From Bryobacterales bacterium (GTDB lineage Bacteria; Acidobacteriota; Terriglobia; Bryobacterales; Bryobacteraceae), in NCBI GenBank assembly GCA_003517725.1, contig DOZZ01000283.1:9052-17784 (forward strand): a stretch of 8,733 bases of DNA. The letters run 5' to 3'. The stretch's first letter is position 1. Every line of letters starts with the position of its first letter. Below are positions 1 to 5,497 of this stretch, piece by piece. Both the position numbers and the translations under genes were made by a program. Below the pieces are notes generated by a model. The model was not told where the DNA came from, ran no database searches, and was given only the letters and a program-made list of their open reading frames with translations.

Positions 1-311
1 GTCAGGCGGCGCCAGGCTTTGTCAGCCACGATCTGAGTGACGTTCTGGGCCTTGGCGATGGCCGCGCCGTTGATGCGCACCAGCACGTCGCCCTTCCGCA
101 GGCCGGCGCGTTCCCCGCTGCTGTTGGGCGCTACCCGAAAAGCCTTTACCTCCGGCTGCCCGTTGGTGGATTGATCGATCCAGGTGACGCCGTCGTCGCC
201 CAGATGGAAGCGGTGCAACTGCTGGAAATTCAAAATGGCAGCCACCAAGGCGGCCGCCGTCAGCACCGTCAGGAACGCCGTCGAAAGTTGAAACTTCAGC
301 TCTTGCAGCAT
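1..311 (-). CDS. Membrane-anchored PDZ-domain protein, N-terminal fragment (runs off window)
   Basis: Reading the minus strand from the ATG at 311-309 gives 103 uninterrupted codons to the window edge, beginning MLQELKFQLSTAFLTVLTAA. Residues about 9-29 are a single hydrophobic membrane segment with a short cytoplasmic N-terminus. Residues about 40-103 match the start of a PDZ domain: a segment ending in FRVAPNSSGERAGLRKGD, then VLVRINGAAI, then AQNVTQIV. PDZ domains bind peptide C-termini or unfolded segments and usually regulate an attached enzyme domain. The part that would name the protein (protease, histidine kinase, phosphatase or secretion component) lies outside the window. N-terminal TM-PDZ arrangements occur in sensor proteins and in periplasmic proteases, so I leave the class open. 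No good Shine-Dalgarno precedes the ATG. It follows the EVE gene on the same strand after a 187-bp gap and probably has its own promoter. Confidence 0.75.
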   Translation of the reverse strand, partial: MLQELKFQLSTAFLTVLTAAALVAAILNFQQLHRFHLGDDGVTWIDQSTNGQPEVKAFRVAPNSSGERAGLRKGDVLVRINGAAIAKAQNVTQIVADKAWRRL

Positions 312-394
312 CAGACTGCACGGGCAGATACACCTTGGCCCAGTGTGCCCCTACTAGCACGTGCCGTGCCAGAGAAAAAGACCCGTCTGTTTCC

Positions 395-423
395 AGACTA
401 CTCTAATTTTCAGATACTTACAA
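395..423 (-). promoter_or_regulatory. Possible sigma70-type promoter for the PDZ gene
   Basis: On the minus strand TTGTAA (418-423) and TAGTCT (395-400) are separated by exactly 17 bases, within a locally AT-richer stretch between the EVE stop and the PDZ start. The -35 matches the consensus at four of six positions and the -10 at three of six, so the match is modest. Transcription would begin near 388 and leave a leader of roughly 75 bases. The leader contains the 8-bp palindrome GCACGTGC at 357-364. This is a motif match only. Confidence 0.25.
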
Positions 424-451
424 AGGCCTGTTTAGCGTGCCTCCGCAAAAC

Positions 452-484
452 GGGAGAAACCCTATCCACGAAGTGGGATTTCCC
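452..484 (-). terminator. Possible terminator downstream of the EVE gene
   Basis: Fifteen bases after the EVE stop codon an imperfect inverted repeat occurs. GGGATTTCCC (plus strand 475-484) pairs with GGGAGAAACCC (452-462), with one bulged G and one A-A mismatch, around a 12-base loop. On the minus strand the hairpin is followed by C then GTTTT, a short U-run. The stem is interrupted and the U-run is only four long, so termination may be weak. The position and orientation fit the end of the EVE transcript. Confidence 0.35.
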
Positions 485-498
485 GGCGAATTCCTAAT

Positions 499-918
499 TT
501 AAATGCCGGCCGCCGGATAACGCTCCCGCATCCACTCGACAAAAGTGTCGGGAACCCGCATGGTGGAGAGGCGGCTCTGGCGGACCAGCGCCCAATCGTC
601 GAACAGGCCGGATTCCTTGATTTCCTTCAGGGTGACGGGTGGCTCGAACATCGAACGGAACTCCAGGTCAATCACGGTCAGCTTGGCGTCTTTCGGGTCG
701 GGGCGGGGCGGCGAAACCACTCCCGCGAGCCCCATAATGGCCGCGTGCCCCATACTGTGATAGATGAACACGCGGTCCCCCGGCTGCATCTCGCGGATGG
801 CGCGCAGCGCTTGCGCGTTGCGGACGCCGTCCCAAACGGTGCGCCGTGCCTGGGCCAAATGATCGATAGAATAAGTTTCAGGATCGGTCTTGGCGAGGAA
901 GTACTGGGTATTTTTCAT
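499..918 (-). CDS. EVE domain-containing protein (THYN1-like, PUA-like fold)
   Basis: This is a complete 139-residue protein, about the usual length for single-domain bacterial EVE proteins. The family signatures occur in order: TDPETYSIDHL (residues 11-21), WDGVRNAQA (29-37), GDRVFIYHS (47-55), and near the C-terminus ALVRQSRLSTMRVP (110-123). EVE domains share the PUA/YTH/ASCH-like fold and are thought to recognise modified bases in DNA or RNA. Bacterial members appear as stand-alone housekeeping genes and as specificity modules in modification-dependent restriction systems. Nothing nearby is a nuclease, methyltransferase or helicase, so a defence role has no contextual support. The ATG at 918-916 is the natural start because the fold begins almost at once (YFLAKTDP). 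The upstream Shine-Dalgarno is weak. It is transcribed divergently from the polysaccharide cluster across an 86-bp gap. The identity is solid and the biological role is not. Confidence 0.93.
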   Translation of the reverse strand: MKNTQYFLAKTDPETYSIDHLAQARRTVWDGVRNAQALRAIREMQPGDRVFIYHSMGHAAIMGLAGVVSPPRPDPKDAKLTVIDLEFRSMFEPPVTLKEIKESGLFDDWALVRQSRLSTMRVPDTFVEWMRERYPAAGI

Positions 919-1004
919 ACGTCCGTACCTAGTGTGGACTCTGCTATGACGTTACAATAGAAGAGATTTGGAACCAAACGTGACGGGATCCGTGTATCGA
1001 AATT
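919..1004. promoter_or_regulatory. Divergent intergenic region; possible promoter of the polysaccharide cluster
   Basis: This 86-bp gap separates the EVE start (minus) from the export-protein start (plus), so it should carry promoters for both. The best plus-strand -10 candidate is TACAAT at 953-958, matching five of six consensus positions, but no convincing -35 lies 15-18 bases upstream. Transcription would begin near 965 and give a leader of about 40 bases. A small inverted repeat, GTCC (921-924) and GGAC (936-939), might be an operator or chance. I found no good minus-strand promoter. There is no strong Shine-Dalgarno before the ATG at 1005. Confidence 0.3.
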
Positions 1005-1766
1005 ATGTTTCGCTTGATTAACCTATTCTGCCTATCCCTCGCCTTTGCGGGCTTTTCCCTGAGTCAGGTACCTGTTTCGAAACCACTTCCGCCGCCCACC
1101 TCGGCGCCGGCCGCAGTGGAAGATGAGGGCGCCGCAAGGCCGCAAGCGAGCTCATCCACGCGGGTGGAGACCGACAGCGTTAAAGACGCCGCTCCCGCCG
1201 GCGAAAGCGCCAAAGCTGAAGAGGGCAAAGCCGAGGGGTCGAAGATCGATACCAGCCACCCGCCGAAGCCGGGCGATGCGATAGGGGCGGACAAGAAGGT
1301 CTACACGATTGGGCCTGAAGATTCGTTATACGTGCGGGTCTGGCATGAGCCTGACCTGAGCGGCACTCTGGACGTGCGGCCCGACGGCTATATTTCGATG
1401 CAGCTGATCGGTGAAATGAAGGTGGACGGCATGACGCTGTCGGAGCTGAGCGCCGCCATCACTAAGCGCCTCCAGGATTTCATCAAGAACCCGGAAGTGA
1501 ACGTCCAGCTGATGCGCGTGAACAGCAAGAAGTACACCATCCAGGGTGAGGTCAACCGCCCCGGAAGCTATCCGCTGACCGGCCCCGTGACCGTTCTGGA
1601 AGCTCTGGTGAACGCCTCGGGATTCCGCGATTTCGCCAATACTAAGAAAATTTATTTGCTGCGAGGGTCGCAGCGTTTTAGCTTTAATTACAAGCAGGTA
1701 AGCAAGGGTAAGAATCTGGACCAAAATATTCAGGTTCAAAATGGCGACCAGATTTTCGTTCCCTAG
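1005..1766 (+). CDS. Short outer-membrane polysaccharide export protein (Wza/OPX-type, Poly_export + SLBB)
   Basis: This 253-residue secreted protein probably forms or gates the periplasmic/outer-membrane exit for an exopolysaccharide. Residues 1 to about 20 are a signal peptide (MFRLINLFCLSLAFA core). No lipobox is evident: the only early cysteine, Cys9, sits inside the hydrophobic core without a normal LxxC context. Residues about 22-95 form a low-complexity linker rich in Ala, Glu, Lys and Pro. Residues about 98-170 match the Poly_export domain: YTIGPEDSLYVRVWHEPDLSG, the run DVRPDGYISMQLIGEMKVDG, then LSELSAAITKRL and NPEVNVQL. Residues about 175-253 match one SLBB domain (YTIQGEVNRPGSYPL, then TVLEALVNASGF) and end at NGDQIFVP. 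Classical Wza is about 380 residues with several SLBB-like domains and a C-terminal helical barrel, both lacking here. This is therefore a short OPX class like those in exosortase-associated loci. It is the first gene of a same-strand cluster; the next gene begins 27 bases on. Confidence 0.9.
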   Translation: MFRLINLFCLSLAFAGFSLSQVPVSKPLPPPTSAPAAVEDEGAARPQASSSTRVETDSVKDAAPAGESAKAEEGKAEGSKIDTSHPPKPGDAIGADKKVYTIGPEDSLYVRVWHEPDLSGTLDVRPDGYISMQLIGEMKVDGMTLSELSAAITKRLQDFIKNPEVNVQLMRVNSKKYTIQGEVNRPGSYPLTGPVTVLEALVNASGFRDFANTKKIYLLRGSQRFSFNYKQVSKGKNLDQNIQVQNGDQIFVP

Positions 1767-1793
1767 CCGGCCTGCCGCACAGGATTATTAGAT

Positions 1794-3470
1794 ATGATGC
1801 CGCCTCAAGGTACTGTCAGTGTTTCGCGCCGCGATCTGGATTTCCAGGATTATCTGGATATCGCGCGCCGCCATCGCGCCTGGATCATCGGGCCGATCTT
1901 CGCCGGCCTGGTGATTTCGTGCGTCGTGGCCTTCCTGCTGCCCAACGTTTATATCTCCGAAGCGTCCATGCGCATTGCGCCGGCGCAAATCTCCGAGGCG
2001 CTGATTCCGGCGGTCGTCAACCAGCAGATGGCCGACCGCATCAACCAGATGCAGCAGGACATCCTGAGCCGTACCAGCCTCTCGGCGCTGATCCAGAGCC
2101 CCGAACTGCAGCTCTATAAATCCGATCTGGCCAGCAAGCCGCTCGAAGATGTCATCGAACGCATGCGCTCGAAGGACATCAAGATCAGCTTGATCAACAT
2201 CGCCGGGCAGCAGAACCGGCCGGCGTCGGCGTTCACGATCTCGTTTGCGTATCCCGACCGAATGAAAGCGCAGCGCGTGGTGCAGGCGCTGGTGACCAAG
2301 TTCATGGAATCCAACCTGTCGACGCAGCGGACCCAGACCGATGTCACCACCGAGTTTCTGGGCGACGAGCTGGCGCAGGCCAAGGCCGAAACCGAGAAGG
2401 CGTCGGCTATATTGACTGAATTCCGCATCCACAACGCGGGCCGCCTGCCCGAGCAGTCGCAGTTCAACGTGCAGGCGCTGACCTCGCTGCAGAACGAGCG
2501 GAGTTCGATCGACGGCGCGTTGAATCGCGATTCGCAGGAGAAACTGCTGCTGGAATCGCGGCTCGATAGCTCCAAGAACCAGTACGAGACCATCGTCGCC
2601 ACGGCTCCCCCATACAGCGATGACCCAACGTCGAACCCGCGGACCGAGCGTCTGGCGGATTTGAATAGGCGCATCACCGAGACCGAATCGAAGCTGACGT
2701 CGCTGCGCGAAATGTACAAGGAGACATATCCCGACATTCGCAACTACGAGCAGCAGATCGGCGTTTGGAAGCGCGAGCGCGACACGCTGCAGCGCGAGAA
2801 CGACAAAGTAGTGGCTAGCCAGAAGGCCGATCCCAAGAAGAACGCCAGCCCGCAACTGGCCCGCACGCTGAGCGATCTGCAGGCGAACATCAACGCGAGC
2901 AAGGCTGCCATCCGCGCCGTGGAGCTCGACCGTACCGAGAAGATGAAGCAGCTGGAGGGCGTGAACAATCAGATTGCGGCCTTCCAGTCGCGCCTGGAAG
3001 CCGGTCCGGCCAACGAGCAGCGCTACGCGCAGTTGGTGAAGGATTACGAACTGGCTTCGGCCAAGTACCAGGACCTGCAGCAGAAGCAGAGCGTGGCCGA
3101 CACGCATAAAGCCATGGTCACCCGCAAAGCCGGCGAGAACCTGGAAGTGCTCGATCCCGCGTCGCTGCCGGAGCAGCCCACCAGCCCCAACCGCTGGCTG
3201 ATCTGCGGTATTGGGCTGGGCCTGGGCATCGTGATTGGCGCGGCCATGGCGGGCTTCCGCGAAATGAAAGACACGTCGCTTAAGAATCTGAAGGATGTGC
3301 GCGCGTACACCCAAATGCAGATTCTCAGCAGCATTCCGCTGCTCGAGAATGACCTGCTGGTGCAGCGCCGGCGCCGTCTGGCGTATCTAGGCTGGTCGAC
3401 CGCCGTAATTTTAGGCGTGCTGGCGGCCACCGCATCCATGTACTACCACTTCAACGTGGCGCGCACCTGA
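1794..3470 (+). CDS. Wzz/GNVR-family polysaccharide chain-length determinant / export co-polymerase
   Basis: This 558-residue inner-membrane protein is the periplasm-spanning component that sets polymer length and couples export to the kinase encoded next. After a cytoplasmic start (DLDFQDYLDIARRHRAW, residues 15-30) comes TM1 (about 30-50) and the Wzz-type periplasmic fold. Residues about 185-345 and 355-435 are long, charged, predicted coiled coils. The GNVR-type segment is near 403-435 (EQRYAQLVKDYELASAKYQDL), followed by LDPASLPEQPTSPNRW and TM2 (about 468-488). Residues about 489-530 resemble the cytoplasmic segment that contacts BY-kinases (LSSIPLLE, then the basic QRRRRL). A third membrane segment (about 534-554) closes the protein. 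Ordinary Wzz proteins have two; the extra one recalls the exosortase-associated chain-length family. AGGA at 1781-1784 lies 9 bases before the ATG. A second ATG follows at once, so the start could be either. No kinase domain is fused; it is the separate next gene. Confidence 0.93.
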   Translation: MMPPQGTVSVSRRDLDFQDYLDIARRHRAWIIGPIFAGLVISCVVAFLLPNVYISEASMRIAPAQISEALIPAVVNQQMADRINQMQQDILSRTSLSALIQSPELQLYKSDLASKPLEDVIERMRSKDIKISLINIAGQQNRPASAFTISFAYPDRMKAQRVVQALVTKFMESNLSTQRTQTDVTTEFLGDELAQAKAETEKASAILTEFRIHNAGRLPEQSQFNVQALTSLQNERSSIDGALNRDSQEKLLLESRLDSSKNQYETIVATAPPYSDDPTSNPRTERLADLNRRITETESKLTSLREMYKETYPDIRNYEQQIGVWKRERDTLQRENDKVVASQKADPKKNASPQLARTLSDLQANINASKAAIRAVELDRTEKMKQLEGVNNQIAAFQSRLEAGPANEQRYAQLVKDYELASAKYQDLQQKQSVADTHKAMVTRKAGENLEVLDPASLPEQPTSPNRWLICGIGLGLGIVIGAAMAGFREMKDTSLKNLKDVRAYTQMQILSSIPLLENDLLVQRRRRLAYLGWSTAVILGVLAATASMYYHFNVART

Positions 3471-3486
3471 GGTCTGGAGCCAAAGC

Positions 3487-4368
3487 ATGAGCCGAGTTCA
3501 CGACGCCCTTCGCAAAGCAGAACAGTTTCCGATTACCCCTGCCGGAGCCACCGGACCCGTCCCGGCTCCCGAAGCACATCCCTCGCCGGTCCCGGTGTAT
3601 CCTCAGCCCGAGCTGTCGTCGCACGTCAAGCTGGACCGGCCCGTGGAACTGACCGAGCTGCTGAGCAAGGCGCGCCGGATTCCGTTCGATCCCGCGCCGG
3701 AGCTGCACCTGATCGACGGCAGCAAATCGCACGAAATGCCGGGCGAAGAATTCCGCTCGCTGCGCACGCGGCTGAATCATCTGAAGAGCCAGCAGCGGCT
3801 GACCTCGCTGGTGATCACCAGCGCGTCGCCGGCCGAGGGCAAGACCTTCACCGCGGTGAACCTGGCGCTGGTGCAGGCGCAATTGTCGGAAAACGCGGTG
3901 CTGCTGGCCGACATCGATCTGCGCCGCCCCACCATCCATTCGCTGTTCCAGACCGACCGCACGCCGGGCTTTTCCGACTACATCCTGGGCGACGCGCCGC
4001 TCGATCAATGCATCCGCAAGGTGGGCGACACCAACCTCTACTTCATGCCCGCCGGCACGCCGGTCAGGAATCCACTCGAACTGCTGAACCTGCGGCATGT
4101 GCGCACTACCATCGAGAGCCTGCCCAAGCTGTTCAACTGGTTCATCATCGATTCGCCGCCGCTGCTGTTCTCGGCCGACGCCAACCTGCTCTCGACGCTC
4201 ACCGACGGCACCGTAATCGTGGTGCGCATCGGCGCCACCACCTTCGACAACATCACCCGCGCCACGCAGACACTGTGCGAAAACAACGTGGTCGGCATCG
4301 TGGTCAACGGCGCGCGCGCCACCGAACTCTATAGCAAGTACACCTATTACTACAGCAAGCACGACTAA
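3487..4368 (+). CDS. BY-kinase, cytoplasmic tyrosine autokinase (CpsD/CapB/Wzc-C type)
   Basis: This 293-residue P-loop protein is the bacterial tyrosine kinase partner of the preceding chain-length determinant. Phosphorylation cycling of such kinases controls polysaccharide assembly. The N-terminus MSRVHDALRKAEQ is followed by a Pro-rich linker (about residues 14-50). The ExxRxxR oligomerisation motif is EEFRSLR (87-93). Walker A is SPAEGKT (114-120), Walker A-prime VLLADIDLRRP (138-148, with Asp142 and Asp144), and Walker B WFIIDSPPLL (218-227). The C-terminal tail carries a cluster of five tyrosines (282, 285, 287, 288, 289), the expected autophosphorylation site. All catalytic motifs are intact, so the enzyme should be active. 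GGAG at 3476-3479 lies 7 bases before the ATG, and only 16 bases separate it from the upstream stop. The MinD/ParA ATPases share the fold, but the tyrosine tail and the neighbourhood settle the call. Confidence 0.94.
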   Translation: MSRVHDALRKAEQFPITPAGATGPVPAPEAHPSPVPVYPQPELSSHVKLDRPVELTELLSKARRIPFDPAPELHLIDGSKSHEMPGEEFRSLRTRLNHLKSQQRLTSLVITSASPAEGKTFTAVNLALVQAQLSENAVLLADIDLRRPTIHSLFQTDRTPGFSDYILGDAPLDQCIRKVGDTNLYFMPAGTPVRNPLELLNLRHVRTTIESLPKLFNWFIIDSPPLLFSADANLLSTLTDGTVIVVRIGATTFDNITRATQTLCENNVVGIVVNGARATELYSKYTYYYSKHD

Positions 4369-4369
4369 C

Positions 4370-5146
4370 GTGGGCGAGCTCTCGCGGCGCCTGTCGCAGG
4401 CCCGCGTCTACGATCTGGCGCAGCCATACTACGCGGGGATGCCGCACCATCCCACGCATCCGCCGTTTCTGTTCGGCCTGGTCAAGCTGCATGGCGACTT
4501 CGTGTCGGCCGCCGGCGGTAGTTCCGCGGCCGACGCCTTCGCCGCCGGCAGCCATGTCGGGACACACATCGACGCGCTCAGCCACTTCTCCTTGCATGGC
4601 CACTTTCACGGAGGCCAGCAGGTCCGCCAGTCCGCCGCCGGCGGCGTCGAGACGCACGGCATCGATACGGTCGGCCCGATGGTGCGGCGCGGCGTGCTGC
4701 TCGACATCGCGGGTGGCGCCCCGTTAGCGAAGGACTACCAGATCACTCCAGCCGATCTTGATGCGGCAGTGGAACGCGAGCGCGTCAGCATCGAGCCCGG
4801 CGACGTAGTGCTGCTGCGGACCGGCTGGGCGCAGTACTGGCAAGATGCCCGTCGCTTTCTGGCCGAGGTGCATGGGCCCGGCCCTGCTCGAGCCGGCGCG
4901 GAATGGCTGAGCGCAAGGAAGATCTTCGCCGCCGGTTCCGATACCATCGCCTTCGAATTGGTGCCCGATCCCGTTATGCCGGTGCATCTGCACCTGCTGG
5001 TCGAAAGCGGCATTCACATCATCGAGTGCCTGAACCTGGAACAACTGGCGCGCGACCGGGTCTGGACGTTCACCTTCGTGGCCTCGCCCATGAAGCTGAC
5101 CGGCGCCACCGGCGCACCCCTCTCACCACTGGCCTTCGCCGAATAG
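4370..5146 (+). CDS. Cyclase-family metal-dependent hydrolase (kynurenine formamidase-like fold)
   Basis: This 258-residue protein belongs to the cyclase family (PF04199), which includes bacterial kynurenine formamidase, isatin hydrolase and putative polyketide cyclases. The metal-binding signature HxGTHxDxxxH is present as HVGTHIDALSH (residues 62-72). His62, His66 and Asp68 are the expected metal ligands. Other family landmarks are VYDLAQPYYAGMP (13-24), DVVLLRTGW (145-153), GSDTIAFE (189-196), PVHLHLLVESGIHIIECLNL (204-223) and MKLTGATGAPLSPLA (241-255). The GTG start at 4370 leaves one base after the kinase stop, so translation is probably coupled; no clear Shine-Dalgarno is visible. An ATG alternative at codon 24 would cut into the conserved N-terminal motif, so I prefer GTG. 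The substrate cannot be read from the sequence: kynurenine formamidases are usually shorter (about 210 residues), and no tryptophan-degradation gene is nearby. Its place behind a polysaccharide kinase is unusual. Confidence 0.88.
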   Translation: MGELSRRLSQARVYDLAQPYYAGMPHHPTHPPFLFGLVKLHGDFVSAAGGSSAADAFAAGSHVGTHIDALSHFSLHGHFHGGQQVRQSAAGGVETHGIDTVGPMVRRGVLLDIAGGAPLAKDYQITPADLDAAVERERVSIEPGDVVLLRTGWAQYWQDARRFLAEVHGPGPARAGAEWLSARKIFAAGSDTIAFELVPDPVMPVHLHLLVESGIHIIECLNLEQLARDRVWTFTFVASPMKLTGATGAPLSPLAFAE

Positions 5147-5497
5147 TGACTCGCGGGCGCGGTAAACTTCGCCCATCCCGCCGGGCGGCAAAGCCCCTTC
5201 GGGGACGTCGCGGTTTTTTTTCGCGGCTTTGCCGTGAAAAAAGAGCTGCGTCCCCCTCCCCACCGAGCCCGATAGCAGTGACGCCGATCTAAACTCCGCT
5301 ACCGTGTTCTGTTTTCATCGCACCCGCGGCCGTCGCAATTCCTTCGCCCCCCCGAATTTGAATAATTGATTCCGTTGGTTTGAATCTGGCCATCTTATGC
5401 CGCCTCCAGTAGATCGCGCACCCCCAAATGTGATCGCTGATGCCCGCAGCCGTCGCCGGCCAAGCCCCCGCTGTACTCGCTCTGATACACTTCCGGC
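5147..5497. other. 351-bp gap with inverted repeats, no convincing gene
   Basis: The left third (5186-5242) contains the overlapping inverted repeats listed separately. The remainder has a C-run (7 Cs, near 5349-5355) followed by an AT-rich patch (about 5356-5400), where a promoter for the downstream UPF0182 gene could lie. I found no -35/-10 pair good enough to name. Short open frames here lack Shine-Dalgarno sequences and family motifs, and I treat them as chance. The weak -10-like GATACA at 5484-5489 is only 9 bases before the UPF0182 ATG and would imply a nearly leaderless transcript. Confidence 0.5.
5186..5242. repeat. Overlapping inverted repeats (possible terminator or attenuator-like structure)
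   Basis: Three pairings share this stretch. CGGCAAAGCC (5186-5195) is the exact reverse complement of GGCTTTGCCG (5225-5234). Inside that loop, CCCC-TTC-GGGG (5194-5204) can form a small hairpin. A 12-bp stem also pairs TTTTTTCGCGGC (5216-5227) with GCCGTGAAAAAA (5231-5242) around a TTT loop, perfect apart from one G-T wobble. The first and third pairings use the same bases (5225-5234) and exclude each other. An uninterrupted run of eight Ts (5214-5221) follows a GC-rich stretch, so the cyclase transcript may end here. The best stem, however, has its T-run before it rather than after it, so this is not a textbook intrinsic terminator. Confidence 0.55.

Noticed and set aside
22..360. 112-residue minus-strand open frame at the left edge
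   Set aside because: Its composition is Arg/Gly/His-rich and motif-free. The neighbouring minus frame from 311 encodes a real TM-PDZ sequence, so this is an overlapping chance frame.
171..497. 108-residue plus-strand frame
   Set aside because: It overlaps the PDZ gene antisense and then crosses the intergenic region. It has no Shine-Dalgarno or family motif and a codon pattern unlike the real genes.
499..918. EVE gene as part of a restriction or defence island
   Set aside because: No restriction nuclease, McrBC-like GTPase, methyltransferase or other defence gene lies in the window.
1788..3314. 508-residue minus-strand frame antisense to the chain-length gene
   Set aside because: The plus frame has clear Wzz/GNVR features and a good ribosome site. 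The antisense protein is Arg/His/Leu/Gln-rich low-information sequence typical of GC-rich shadows.
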